Source: Janthinobacterium sp. UMAB-56
Lineage (GTDB): Bacteria; Pseudomonadota; Gammaproteobacteria; Burkholderiales; Burkholderiaceae_D
Direction of reading: 5' to 3'
DNA length: 64,000 nucleotides
NCBI RefSeq assembly: GCF_900095265.1
Contig: NZ_LT607653.1
Coordinates: 501,739-565,738, forward strand
Positions within the stretch are counted from its first letter, which is position 1, and each line of letters opens with the position of its first letter. A model generated the notes under the pieces. That model saw only the letters and a program-made list of their open reading frames with translations, did no database searches and was not told where the DNA came from. A program made the translations under genes and the position numbers. This document shows, piece after piece, positions 25,547-34,770 of this stretch.

Positions 25547-26929
25547 ATGCTTCCATTGTCCAGAACGATCTTCAAGGCCTACGATATTCGCGGCATCATC
25601 GCTAAAACCCTCGATGCCAGCGTGGCGCACAAGATCGGTCAGGCATTTGGCCAGGCCGCCCTGGCCAAGGGCGAGCAGCGGGTCGTGATCGGCCGCGATG
25701 GCCGTCTTTCGGGGCCTGAATTGACGGCGGCGCTGGCGCAGGGCTTGCAGGCGGCAGGCGTCGACGTGATCGACCTGGGCGTGGTAGCCACGCCGATGGT
25801 CTACTTCGGCACGAATGTGCTCGACACGCGTTCCGGCATCATGGTCACGGGCAGCCATAATCCACCCGACTACAACGGTTTCAAGATGGTACTGGCCGGC
25901 GAAGCGATTCACGGCGAAGCGATTCAGGCGCTGTACCACAGCATCGAGGCCCACGACGGCAGCACCAGCGCTAAGCCGGGAGCATATGCCACGCACGATA
26001 TTCGTGCCGCCTACCTGGAGCGCATCCTGGGCGACGTCAAGCTGGCGCGCCCGATCAAGATCGCCGTCGACTGCGGCAATGGCGTGGCCGGCGCGTTCGC
26101 GGGCGACCTGTTCCGCGGCATGGGCTGCGAAGTCATCGAACTGTTCTGCGACGTCGATGGCAATTTCCCCAATCACCACCCGGACCCGGCGCATCCGGAG
26201 AACCTGCAAGACCTGATCCGCTGCCTGGCCGAGACGGATGCCGAAATCGGCATCGCCTTCGACGGCGACGGCGACCGCCTGGGTGTGGTCACCAAGGATG
26301 GCCAGATCATCTACCCTGACCGCCAGATGATGTTGTTTGCGGCTGACGTGCTGACCCGCCATCCGGGTGCGCAAATCCTGTACGACGTGAAATGCACGCG
26401 CCATCTGGCGCCGTGGATCAGCAAGCATGGCGGCGTGCCGCTGATGTACAAGACGGGCCACTCGCTGGTGAAGGCCAAGCTGCGCGAGACGGGGGCGCCG
26501 CTGGGCGGCGAAATGAGCGGCCATATCTTCTTCAAGGACCGCTGGTACGGTTTTGACGACGGCCTGTATTCGGCCGCGCGCCTGCTGGAAATCCTCACGC
26601 GCGAAGCCGATCCGTCAAGCCTGTTGAATTCCCTGCCGCAGTCCGACAGCACGCCGGAACTGCATCTGGAGCTGAAGGAGGGCGAGAATGTCGCGCTGAT
26701 GGACATGCTGCGCCGCGATGCCGTCTTCCCTGGCAATGAACAGATCATCACCATCGACGGCTTGCGCGTGGAATACGCGGACGGCTTCGGCCTGGCCCGT
26801 TCGTCGAACACCACGCCGGTAATCGTCATGCGCTTCGAAGCGGAAACGCCGCAAGCCCTGGCGCGCATCCAGGGACAGTTCAAGAGCGTGATACTGGCCG
26901 CCAAGCCTGACGCCGTTCTGCCGTTCTGA
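25547..26929 (+). CDS. algC: phosphomannomutase/phosphoglucomutase (AlgC type)
   Basis: Hexose-phosphate mutase of 460 residues that interconverts the 1- and 6-phosphates of mannose and glucose to supply sugar nucleotides for LPS and exopolysaccharide. The catalytic serine is in VTGSHNPPDYNGFKM, the magnesium loop is AFDGDGDRLGVV, the sugar loop is GGEMSGHIFF, and the phosphate-binding loop near the C-terminus is RSSNTTPV. The start at ATG 25547 gives MLPLSRTIFKAYDIRG, the family N-terminus; an upstream extension to 25496 is unlikely. waaC follows five bases after the stop. Confidence 0.95.
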   Translation: MLPLSRTIFKAYDIRGIIAKTLDASVAHKIGQAFGQAALAKGEQRVVIGRDGRLSGPELTAALAQGLQAAGVDVIDLGVVATPMVYFGTNVLDTRSGIMVTGSHNPPDYNGFKMVLAGEAIHGEAIQALYHSIEAHDGSTSAKPGAYATHDIRAAYLERILGDVKLARPIKIAVDCGNGVAGAFAGDLFRGMGCEVIELFCDVDGNFPNHHPDPAHPENLQDLIRCLAETDAEIGIAFDGDGDRLGVVTKDGQIIYPDRQMMLFAADVLTRHPGAQILYDVKCTRHLAPWISKHGGVPLMYKTGHSLVKAKLRETGAPLGGEMSGHIFFKDRWYGFDDGLYSAARLLEILTREADPSSLLNSLPQSDSTPELHLELKEGENVALMDMLRRDAVFPGNEQIITIDGLRVEYADGFGLARSSNTTPVIVMRFEAETPQALARIQGQFKSVILAAKPDAVLPF

Positions 26930-26933
26930 CAGC

Positions 26934-27956
26934 ATGGCCGGTCAACCTGGCGCACGGGCGCCCTTGAAAATCCTGCTGGTGCGGGTATCTTCTCTGGGCG
27001 ACGTGCTGCATAACCTGCCGATGGTGGCAGACATCGCCCTTCATTGTCCTGATGCGACCATTGACTGGGTGGTCGAGGAAGCCTACACCAGCCTGGTTCG
27101 CCTGAACCCTCGAGTCAATACCATTTTTCCGTTTGCACTGCGGCGCTGGCGCAAGAGCCTGGGCAAGAAAGAAACGCGCGCAGAAATCGCCGCCTTCTTC
27201 CGCAGCCTGCGCCAGACGCATTACGATTATGTGTTCGATACCCAGGGCTTGCTCAAGACGGGCGTCATCATGGGCGCCGCGCGCCTGGCGCCGGGCGGAC
27301 AGAAGGTCGGCCTGGCGAATGGCAGCGAAGGCTCCGGCTACGAAGGCATCTCGCGCCTGTTTCATACCAAAAGCATTGCACTCGACCCGCGCACGCATGC
27401 GGTAGCGCGCGGCCGCCTGGTGGCCGGAGCGGCACTCGGCTACACAGTCGACACGCCGGCCGATTTCGGCTTGCCGGAGGTGTCAGGCAGCGAACCGCGC
27501 CCGGACTGGATGGGCGAGGCGCCATACTGCGTGTATTTCCACGGCACGGCGCGCGACGCCAAGAAATGGGCAGCGCAGAACTGGATCGCCCTCGGCCATG
27601 CGCTCGCGCCCATGCCCATTCTGCTGCCCTGGGGTTCGCCCAAGGAAAAGGCGGAAGCCGAACAACTGGCGACCTGCCTGCCCAACGTGCGCGTGCTGCC
27701 GAAGCTGTCGATGGGCGACGCCACCCTGCTGGCGCGCCATGCGGCGCTGGTGATCGGCGTCGATACGGGCCTGACGCATATCGCCGCCGCCTTTGTGCGT
27801 CCGACGGTGGAAATCTATGCCGATTCGCCGCTATGGAAAACGGAAGGCAACTGGTCGCCGAAAATCATCAACCTGGGCGACAAAGGCGCGCCGCCCGGCG
27901 TGCCGGACGTGCTGAACGCGGCACAGCGCCTGCTGGCCGACTATCCTCCCGCCTGA
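26934..27956 (+). CDS. waaC: lipopolysaccharide heptosyltransferase I
   Basis: GT9 glycosyltransferase of 340 residues that adds the first heptose to the Kdo of the LPS inner core at the cytoplasmic face of the inner membrane. The N-terminus KILLVRVSSLGDVLHNLP is diagnostic, and later VIGVDTGLTHIAAAF and FHGTARDAKKW form the ADP-heptose site. It sits between the mutase and waaA, all on plus and closely spaced, so the three form a core-LPS operon. Confidence 0.95.
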   Translation: MAGQPGARAPLKILLVRVSSLGDVLHNLPMVADIALHCPDATIDWVVEEAYTSLVRLNPRVNTIFPFALRRWRKSLGKKETRAEIAAFFRSLRQTHYDYVFDTQGLLKTGVIMGAARLAPGGQKVGLANGSEGSGYEGISRLFHTKSIALDPRTHAVARGRLVAGAALGYTVDTPADFGLPEVSGSEPRPDWMGEAPYCVYFHGTARDAKKWAAQNWIALGHALAPMPILLPWGSPKEKAEAEQLATCLPNVRVLPKLSMGDATLLARHAALVIGVDTGLTHIAAAFVRPTVEIYADSPLWKTEGNWSPKIINLGDKGAPPGVPDVLNAAQRLLADYPPA

Positions 27957-27974
27957 CTTCAACGTTAAACAATC

Positions 27975-29252
27975 ATGCGACTTCTTTATACCCTTGCCTG
28001 GTGGCTGGCCTTGCCCCTGGTATTGGCGCGGCTGTGGCTGCGCGGACGCCAGGAACCCGGCTACCGCCAGCACTGGGGCGAGCGCCTGGGATTTTACGGG
28101 CGCCAGCCGACGCCCGCTGCGGACACCATCTGGCTGCACGCCGTCTCCGTTGGCGAGACGCGTGCGGCCGAACCGCTGGTCGAAGCGCTGCTGGCCGCAT
28201 GGCCCGCGTGCCGCATCATCCTCACGCACATGACGCCCACGGGGCGCGCCACGGGCAAGGCGCTGTTCGCAAAACACGGCGCGCGTCTGGTGCAAAGCTA
28301 TCTGCCGTATGACACTGGCGCCATGCCGGCCAGTTTCATTCGTCACTTTGCACCGCGCATCTGCATCCTGATGGAGACGGAAGTGTGGCCGAATCTGATC
28401 CATCAATGCAATCGCCACGGCGTGCCCGTGGTGCTGGCCAACGCGCGCCTCTCGCAGCGCTCGCTGGGCAAGGCGCAGCGCCTGGGTAAGCTCATCGCCG
28501 ATGCGGCGCGCGGCATCAACCTGGTGGCGGCGCAAACGCAGGACGACGCCGAGCGGGTGCGCCAGCTGGGCGTACAAGACGTGGTGGTCACGGGCAGCAT
28601 CAAGTTCGACGTCGTCGTGCCCGAGGCGGCGCTGGCGACGGGCGCCTGGCTGCGCAGCGCCATCGGCGCACGTCCCGTGCTGCTGTGCGCCAGCACGCGC
28701 GAAGGGGAAGAACAGCTGATCCTCGATGCCTATACCCGCGCCAGCCTGGCCGCGAATGCGCTGCTGCTGATCGTGCCGCGTCATCCACAGCGCTTCGACG
28801 AGGTGGAAAAAATGCTCGTGGCGCAGGGCCTGGTCGTACAGCGCAGATCCGCCCTGGGGCAGGACGACGTCGTTGCGGCGGGTACGCAAGTGCTGCTGGG
28901 CGACTCGATGGGCGAGATGTTTGCGTATTATGCGGCCTGCGATTGCGCTTTCGTGGGCGGCAGCCTGCTGCCGCTGGGCGGGCAAAACCTGATCGAACCG
29001 GCGGCCCTGGGCAAGCCCGTATTGATCGGCCCCCACACCTTCAACTTTGCGCTGGTGACCGAGCAGGCGATTGCCGCCGGCGGCGCCGCGCTGGTAGCGG
29101 ACGCCGACGCGCTGATGGCGCAGGCGTCGGCACTGCTGCAGGACCCGGCACGTGTAGCGTCGATGGGTCAAAAGGCGCTGGCGTTTGCCAGCCAGCACCG
29201 GGGTGCCACGCCGCGCACGATCGCTGCGATCAAACCTTTGCTGCCGGCTTAA
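27975..29252 (+). CDS. waaA: 3-deoxy-D-manno-octulosonic acid transferase
   Basis: GT30 enzyme of 425 residues that transfers Kdo to lipid IVA. It has an N-terminal membrane-anchoring segment (TLAWWLALPLVLARLWL) followed by WLHAVSVGETRAAEPLVEAL, LMETEVWPNLI, ITGSIKFD-type block (VTGSIKFDVVV) and GGSLLPLGGQNLIEPAA, all typical of KdtA. Spacing to waaC is 18 bases. Its stop overlaps the stop of the convergent peptidase gene by four bases (TTAA). Confidence 0.96.
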   Translation: MRLLYTLAWWLALPLVLARLWLRGRQEPGYRQHWGERLGFYGRQPTPAADTIWLHAVSVGETRAAEPLVEALLAAWPACRIILTHMTPTGRATGKALFAKHGARLVQSYLPYDTGAMPASFIRHFAPRICILMETEVWPNLIHQCNRHGVPVVLANARLSQRSLGKAQRLGKLIADAARGINLVAAQTQDDAERVRQLGVQDVVVTGSIKFDVVVPEAALATGAWLRSAIGARPVLLCASTREGEEQLILDAYTRASLAANALLLIVPRHPQRFDEVEKMLVAQGLVVQRRSALGQDDVVAAGTQVLLGDSMGEMFAYYAACDCAFVGGSLLPLGGQNLIEPAALGKPVLIGPHTFNFALVTEQAIAAGGAALVADADALMAQASALLQDPARVASMGQKALAFASQHRGATPRTIAAIKPLLPA

Positions 29253-30172
29253 TTGAACAGGACAGGAAGCTCTTGCGAGCGTTTTCTCAGCGCCTGCTTG
29301 GCGCCATCGTAATCGGGATAAATCGATTCCACGGTGGCCCAGAAGCGGGGGCTGTGGTTCATTTCCAGCAGGTGCGACAGTTCGTGCGCCACCACGTAGT
29401 CGATGAGCGGCAGGGCGAAGTGGATCAGGCGCCAGTTCAGGCGGATCTTGCGTTCGATGGTGCAGCTGCCCCAGCGCGTGCCGGCCGAGGATAGCGATAA
29501 TGATTCGTAGCGCACGCCCAGCTTGTCCGCATACAGGTCCAGGCGCGCTTCGAACAGCTGGCGTGCCTCGTGCTGGAACCAGCCCTTCACTTTTTCCTTC
29601 AATTGTTGTTCGCTGCCCGTGGGCGTGACCCATACGTGCAATTCATTCGTCTCGCGCTGGAAGCTGGCGCGGTGGCGCGGCGCCTGGTGCAATCGCAACG
29701 TGATCTCGCCACCGAGGTAGGGTAGTACGGCGCCATCGATCCATGCCACGGGTGGGCGCTGCTGGCGCTGCACCTTGCGCTCGCCCCGTTCCAGCAGCTT
29801 CGAGACGATCCATCCCTGCTTGGCGCGGATGGCGTTGTCGATTTCGGCCAGGGTGACGCGCTTTGGTGCGGTCACGCGCAGGCCGTTATCGTCGATCATG
29901 AAACCGATGGAACGGCGCGTGGAGCGGCGCAGCGCAAATTCGACGAGGTGGCTGCCCAGCTGCAGCTGGCGCAGCGGTGGGCCATCGGCGGTGCGCGGCG
30001 GGGAAGGCAGGGGAGGCGGGGCAGGGTGAACGATGGGTGGCTCGGGCGCCACCACAGGTGGCGCCACGGGCGGCGCTGGCGGTGCCGTGGGGCGCACCGC
30101 CGGGGGCGTGCTGGTCGAGACGTCATGCGCGAACAAATCCAGTTGCTGGTCGCCGACCTTGATGGTCTTCAT
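29249..30172 (-). CDS. YgjP-like zinc metallopeptidase domain protein (SprT/M48-like)
   Basis: Protein of 307 residues. Residues about 15-75 are a Pro/Ala/Val-rich linker; the rest is a YgjP-type (DUF45) domain with the zinc motif VVAHELSHLLEMNHSPRFW, in which HExxH is HELSH and a third histidine follows. SSAGTRWGSCTIERKIRLNWRL is the other conserved block. Members are predicted cytoplasmic metalloproteases; substrates are unknown. The start at 30172 (MKTIKVGDQQLDLF) precedes the linker; a longer frame to 30385 overlaps the acyltransferase gene and is rejected. It is the last gene of the glyQ-glyS-gmhB-plsC run. Confidence 0.85.
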   Translation of the reverse strand: MKTIKVGDQQLDLFAHDVSTSTPPAVRPTAPPAPPVAPPVVAPEPPIVHPAPPPLPSPPRTADGPPLRQLQLGSHLVEFALRRSTRRSIGFMIDDNGLRVTAPKRVTLAEIDNAIRAKQGWIVSKLLERGERKVQRQQRPPVAWIDGAVLPYLGGEITLRLHQAPRHRASFQRETNELHVWVTPTGSEQQLKEKVKGWFQHEARQLFEARLDLYADKLGVRYESLSLSSAGTRWGSCTIERKIRLNWRLIHFALPLIDYVVAHELSHLLEMNHSPRFWATVESIYPDYDGAKQALRKRSQELPVLFN

Positions 30173-30216
30173 CTGCTGGCGCAGTGTCGGCTCCTGGATG
30201 ACCGCGCTGATGCCGT

Positions 30217-30957
30217 CTAGCCAGCGTTGTAGGCGTGAGGCGAAATGACGCGCATTTCTGATTCTATCCAATTTTCCACCTGTTGCATCATGCTGTCCGG
30301 GGTTTGCCCTTCCGGCGAAATCGGTTTGCCTATCGAGACGGTGATCAGTCCCGGGCGTTTGAGGAATGACTGCTTGGGCCAGCACTCGCCTGAATTATGC
30401 GCAATCGGCACCACCACGGCGCCGGTAGCGATGGCCAAACGCGTGCCGCCGCTCTTGTACTTGCCCGCCTGGCCCACGGGGATGCGGGTGCCTTCCGGGA
30501 ACATGATAATCCATTGGCCATCGGCCAGGCGCCGCTTGCCATGCGCGACCACGCTCTTGAACGCATGCTTGCCCTGCTTGCGATCGATGGGAATCATGCG
30601 CAGCAGCGCCATGGCCCAGCCGAAGAAGGGGATGTAGAGGATCTCCTTCTTGAATACATACACCAGCGGACGGGGCAGGCTGGGCAGCAAGAAGATGGTT
30701 TCCCATGCCGACTGGTGCTTCGACAGCACGATGGCCGGCGCATCGGGGAAGTTCTCGGCGCCCTTGACTTCATAGCGGATGCCGCAAATGACCTTGGCAC
30801 ACCACAGGATAAACACGTTCCAGCGCGAGGTGACCCAATAGCGCTTGTTGTAGCTCAATGGCGCGGCAAAAAAGCACACGCAGGCCCAGACGATGGTGGC
30901 CACGATCATGATGATCATGAACAGCAGGGATCGCAGGAACAGGGAAATATTACGCAA
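30217..30957 (-). CDS. plsC: 1-acyl-sn-glycerol-3-phosphate acyltransferase
   Basis: Membrane enzyme of 246 residues that makes phosphatidic acid. It opens with an inner-membrane helix (LRSLLFMIIMIVATIVWACVCFF, named by its extent). The catalytic block is KHQSAWE, an HX4E form of the usual HX4D, and FPEGTR is the glycerophosphate site. The HX4E form is known among betaproteobacterial homologues. It follows gmhB by 16 bases on the same strand. Together with the PlsC-like protein at 17.4-18.3 kb, the window holds two members of this family. Confidence 0.93.
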   Translation of the reverse strand: MRNISLFLRSLLFMIIMIVATIVWACVCFFAAPLSYNKRYWVTSRWNVFILWCAKVICGIRYEVKGAENFPDAPAIVLSKHQSAWETIFLLPSLPRPLVYVFKKEILYIPFFGWAMALLRMIPIDRKQGKHAFKSVVAHGKRRLADGQWIIMFPEGTRIPVGQAGKYKSGGTRLAIATGAVVVPIAHNSGECWPKQSFLKRPGLITVSIGKPISPEGQTPDSMMQQVENWIESEMRVISPHAYNAG

Positions 30958-30973
30958 TGCGGTTCTCCGAAGA

Positions 30974-31552
30974 TTAGATACTCAATGCCGCTGTGGGCGC
31001 CGGTGCCGTGAGCAGGTGGCTGACGACGGCGGCCAGGTCGGGGAAGACCTGGGTGCCGGGCGGCAGGCCACCCGTCTCGTTGGTCTTTTCGCCCTTGCCC
31101 GTCAAGACCAGGTAGGGCACGCAGCCGCTGATGAACCCGGCCTGCAGGTCGCGCAGCGAATCGCCAATGGTAGGCACGCCTTTCAGGCTGGTGTTGTAGC
31201 GCTGCGAAATTTCATGGAACATGCCCGGTTTCGGCTTGCGGCAGTCGCAATTGTCCGCGCCCGCATGCGGGCAAAAGAAGATGGCGTCGATGTCGGCGCC
31301 CACCTGCTGCGCCAGGGTGTGCATCTTCTGGTGGATCGCGTTCAACACCGTCATGTCGAAGTATTCGCGCGCGATGCCCGACTGGTTCGAGGCAATCACC
31401 ACGCGATAGCCAGCCTGGTTCAGGCGGGCGATCGCTTCGAGCGAACCGGGGATAGGCAGCCATTCGGCAGGCGACTTGATGAAATCCGGCGAGTCATGAT
31501 TAATGACACCGTCGCGGTCGAGAATAATCAGTTTCAGCGCCGGAATGCCCAT
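30974..31552 (-). CDS. gmhB: D-glycero-beta-D-manno-heptose-1,7-bisphosphate 7-phosphatase
   Basis: HAD-family phosphatase of 192 residues in ADP-heptose synthesis for LPS. The nucleophile motif is LIILDRDGVIN, ASNQSGIAREYF is motif II, the zinc-binding cluster CPHAGADNCDCRKPKPGM is present, and GDSLRDLQAG is the acidic motif IV. Its ATG shares a base with the glyS stop (TAATG), so the two are coupled. It supplies the sugar used by WaaC. Confidence 0.95.
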   Translation of the reverse strand: MGIPALKLIILDRDGVINHDSPDFIKSPAEWLPIPGSLEAIARLNQAGYRVVIASNQSGIAREYFDMTVLNAIHQKMHTLAQQVGADIDAIFFCPHAGADNCDCRKPKPGMFHEISQRYNTSLKGVPTIGDSLRDLQAGFISGCVPYLVLTGKGEKTNETGGLPPGTQVFPDLAAVVSHLLTAPAPTAALSI

Positions 31553-33654
31553 TATGCCGCCAGCTTCGAAATGTCGGCCACGCGGTTCATCATGCCGTGC
31601 AGTGACGACAGCAGGGCCAGGCGGTTGTTGCGCAGGGCGACATCCTCGGCCATCACCATCACGTCATTGAAGAAGCCATCGACGTCGTCGCGCAGTTGTG
31701 CCAGGGTTTGCAGGGTGCCGGTGAAATCGCCCTTGGCAAAGGCCGCGTCGACTTCCGGCTGCACGCGCGAGACGGCGGCGGCGAGTTTTTTCTCCGCTTC
31801 GTCCTGCAGCAGGGCCACGTTGACACCGCCGGCGGCGACCTGGCTGACTGCTTCCTCGTTCTTTTTCAGGATGTTCGTGATGCGCTTGTTGGCGCCAGCG
31901 AGCGAGGCGCTTTCCGGCAGGGCGGCAAACGCCTGCACGGCTTCCAGGCGCTGCACGATGTCGTCCAGGCGGTCAGGATTCTGCGCCACGACGGCTTCGA
32001 TTTCATTCGGCGAGAAACCGCGCTCGCGCAGGATGCCGCGCAGGCGCTCCAGCATGAAGGTGGTGACATCGACGACCGGGTCCTTGAAGCCGGGAATGGC
32101 TGCAAATTGCGCGGCCGCGTCGCCCAGCAAGCCCTGGATCGACAGTGGCAGGCGTTTTTCCAGCAGCATGCGCAGCACGCCCAGGGCGTGGCGGCGCAGC
32201 GCGAACGGGTCCTTGTCGCCCGTGGGCGCCAGACCGATGGACCAGATGCCGACCAGGGTTTCGAGCTTGTCGGCGAGGGCCACGGCGGTGCCGGTGGCGG
32301 TCGATGGCAGGCTGTCGCCGGCAAAGCGTGGCTGATAGTGCTCGGAAGCGGCCAGCGCCACTTCTTCCGGCTCGCCGTCATGGCGCGCGTAGTAGGTGCC
32401 CATGATGCCTTGCAGTTCAGGGAATTCGCCGACCATGTCGGTCAGCAGATCGGCCTTGGCCAGCAGGGCGCCACGTTCGGCCAGGGCCACGTCGCCACCA
32501 AGCTTGGCGGCGATGGAGCCGGCCAGCGACTTGACGCGCTCTGTGCGTGCCGCTTGTGTGCCCAGCTTGTTGTGGTAGACGACATTGGCCAGCAGCGGCA
32601 AACGCGATGCCAGGGACTTCTTCTTGTCTTGCTCGAAGAAGAACTTGGCGTCGGACAGGCGCGGGCGTACGACGCGCTCGTTGCCGCCGATGATGTGCTC
32701 GGGCGTGTCAGTCTCGATATTCGAGACGATCAAGAAGCGCGAGCGCAGCTTGCCTTCGCTGTCGGTCAGGGCGAAATACTTCTGGTTCGTCTGCATGGTG
32801 AGGATCAGGCATTCCTGCGGCACGGCCAGGAATTCTTCCTCGAAGTGGCATTCATACACGACCGGCCATTCGACCAGCGCGGTGACTTCGTCGAGCAGCG
32901 CTTCAGGCATCAGCACCTGGTCGGCACCGGCCTTGTCCAGCAACTGGGCGCGGATGCGTTCCTTGCGTTCCTCGTTGCTGGCGATGACGCTGGCGTTGAG
33001 GATCAGCGACGGCGCATAGTTTTCCGCGTGCGCGATGGTGATCGGCTCACCGTCCGTGAGGAAGCGGTGGCCCAGCGTGGTGCGGCCAGCGGTGAGTCCC
33101 AGCAGAGTCAGTGGCAGGATATTGATGCCATGCAGGGCGATCAGGCTGTGGGCCGGGCGCACGAATTGCACGGTTGTGCCGTCCGGGCGCTGATAGCTCA
33201 TCAGCTTTGGAATCGGCAGCTTGGCGGCCGACTCCATCAAGGCAGCTTGCGCGCCAGTTTCCAGCTTGCTGCCCGGCGCCGTGTAGGTGTAGAAAAAGCT
33301 CTCGGCCTTGCCGTCGGCGGCGCGTTCCAGCTCGGCCACGGTAAGCTCGGGGAAGCCCAGCGCGGCCAGTTTCTTGGCCAGCGGCGGCGTGCCGTTGCCG
33401 TTCGCGTCCAGCGCCACGGAGACGGGCAAGACTTTTTCGCGGATGGATTTGTCGGGCGAGACTTCGCGCACATTGGTGATGGAAACGGCCAGGCGGCGCG
33501 GCGAGGCATAGCTGGTGGCGACGCTGTCGGCTTCCAGGAAGTCGCGCGCTTTCAGGCCGTTGACGATGCCGGCCGTGAAGGCTGCGCCCAGTTTGGCCAG
33601 CGCTTTCGGCGGCAGTTCTTCGGTCAGCAGTTCGATGAGCAGTGTTTGGTTCAT
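31552..33654 (-). CDS. glyS: glycine--tRNA ligase beta subunit
   Basis: Beta subunit (700 residues) of the tetrameric bacterial glycyl-tRNA synthetase. It begins with [18 protein letters not shown], and contains [10 protein letters not shown], [11 protein letters not shown] and [25 protein letters not shown] blocks known from GlyS, with a C-terminal tRNA-binding domain. ATG 33654 is chosen since [14 protein letters not shown] is the family start; an upstream ATG at 33690 adds 12 residues. glyQ lies 53 bases upstream and gmhB overlaps at the end. Confidence 0.97.
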   Translation of the reverse strand: MNQTLLIELLTEELPPKALAKLGAAFTAGIVNGLKARDFLEADSVATSYASPRRLAVSITNVREVSPDKSIREKVLPVSVALDANGNGTPPLAKKLAALGFPELTVAELERAADGKAESFFYTYTAPGSKLETGAQAALMESAAKLPIPKLMSYQRPDGTTVQFVRPAHSLIALHGINILPLTLLGLTAGRTTLGHRFLTDGEPITIAHAENYAPSLILNASVIASNEERKERIRAQLLDKAGADQVLMPEALLDEVTALVEWPVVYECHFEEEFLAVPQECLILTMQTNQKYFALTDSEGKLRSRFLIVSNIETDTPEHIIGGNERVVRPRLSDAKFFFEQDKKKSLASRLPLLANVVYHNKLGTQAARTERVKSLAGSIAAKLGGDVALAERGALLAKADLLTDMVGEFPELQGIMGTYYARHDGEPEEVALAASEHYQPRFAGDSLPSTATGTAVALADKLETLVGIWSIGLAPTGDKDPFALRRHALGVLRMLLEKRLPLSIQGLLGDAAAQFAAIPGFKDPVVDVTTFMLERLRGILRERGFSPNEIEAVVAQNPDRLDDIVQRLEAVQAFAALPESASLAGANKRITNILKKNEEAVSQVAAGGVNVALLQDEAEKKLAAAVSRVQPEVDAAFAKGDFTGTLQTLAQLRDDVDGFFNDVMVMAEDVALRNNRLALLSSLHGMMNRVADISKLAA

Positions 33655-33707
33655 GGTGTTCTTGTCTGGTACGGCGGTGTAGAGGCTCAAATGATGGAGG
33701 CTCGAAG

Positions 33708-34625
33708 TTAAGCGGCGGCGGCTTGCTCTGCGGCGGGCAGCATCGGGAAACCGAGGCGCTCGCGCGAGTCGTAATACGCTTGCGCCACCAGGCGCGACAG
33801 GGTGCGTACGCGGCCGATGTAGGCGGCACGTTCCGTCACCGAGATGGCGCCACGCGCATCGAGCATATTGAAGCTGTGTGACGCCTTCATGATCTTTTCG
33901 TAGGCAGGCAGGGTCAGTTGCAGCTCGATCAGGCGCTTCGCTTCCGCTTCATAGTTGCCGAACTGTTCGAACAGCAGGTCCGTGTTCGCGTGTTCAAAGT
34001 TGTAGGTCGATTGTTCCACCTCGTTCTGGTGGAAGACGTCGCCGTAGGTCAGCTTCTTGGTGACACCATTTTCTTCCCACTCCGTCCACACCAGGTCATA
34101 CACGTTTTCCACGCCCTGCAGATACATGGCCAGGCGTTCGATGCCGTAGGTGATTTCGCCCAGCACGGGCTTGCAATCGAGGCCGCCCACTTGCTGGAAG
34201 TAGGTAAATTGGGTCACTTCCATGCCGTTCAGCCAGACTTCCCAGCCCAGGCCCCAGGCACCCAGGGTAGGGCTTTCCCAGTCGTCTTCGACGAAGCGCA
34301 CGTCATTCTGCTTCAAGTCCAGGCCCAGCGCGGCCAGCGAACCCAGATACAGGTCGAGGATGTTTTCCGGCGCCGGCTTCAAGACCACCTGGTACTGGTA
34401 GTAGTGCTGCATGCGGTTCGGGTTTTCGCCATAGCGGCCATCTTTCGGGCGGCGCGATGGCTGCACATACGCGGCGCGCCAGGGTTCCGGGCCGATCGCG
34501 CGCAGGAAGGTGCCGGTGTGGAAGGTGCCGGCGCCGACTTCCATGTCGTAAGGCTGGAGCAGGGCGCAACCTTGCTTGTCCCAATAGGTTTGCAAGGTCA
34601 GGATAATTTGTTGAAATGTGAGCAT
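33708..34625 (-). CDS. glyQ: glycine--tRNA ligase alpha subunit
   Basis: Class II synthetase subunit of 305 residues with the family start [19 protein letters not shown], the [19 protein letters not shown] block, and [19 protein letters not shown], which form the catalytic site for glycyl-adenylate formation. First gene of the glyQ-glyS-gmhB-plsC run, with a 145-base leader that holds an inverted repeat. Confidence 0.97.
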   Translation of the reverse strand: MLTFQQIILTLQTYWDKQGCALLQPYDMEVGAGTFHTGTFLRAIGPEPWRAAYVQPSRRPKDGRYGENPNRMQHYYQYQVVLKPAPENILDLYLGSLAALGLDLKQNDVRFVEDDWESPTLGAWGLGWEVWLNGMEVTQFTYFQQVGGLDCKPVLGEITYGIERLAMYLQGVENVYDLVWTEWEENGVTKKLTYGDVFHQNEVEQSTYNFEHANTDLLFEQFGNYEAEAKRLIELQLTLPAYEKIMKASHSFNMLDARGAISVTERAAYIGRVRTLSRLVAQAYYDSRERLGFPMLPAAEQAAAA

Positions 34626-34675
34626 CGTATGAGTTCGCCGCGCGGGAGGCTGCGCTTTGTTAAGGTTTGCTTGAA

Positions 34676-34705
34676 GCCCGGACGCTGTTGGGCTAGCATC
34701 CGGGC
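34676..34705 (-). terminator. inverted repeat between lnt and glyQ
   Basis: Arms GCCCGGA (34676-34682) and TCCGGGC (34699-34705) enclose a 16-base loop whose ends can also pair (GCT/AGC). It lies in the 145-base gap after lnt. There is no good T-run on the minus strand, so it may be a weak terminator of lnt transcription or a leader structure for glyQ. Confidence 0.35.
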
Positions 34706-34770
34706 CGGGGTTTTGCTAATTTTAGCGGGTTTTACCGGCCCCCTGTGACTCTTCGGGCAATATCGGCCGC

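Noticed and set aside
27831..29633. Open frame of about 600 codons on the minus strand
   Set aside because: Antisense to waaA and overlapping three identified genes.
31696..33711. Open frame of about 670 codons on the plus strand
   Set aside because: Antisense to glyS, which is intact and conserved.
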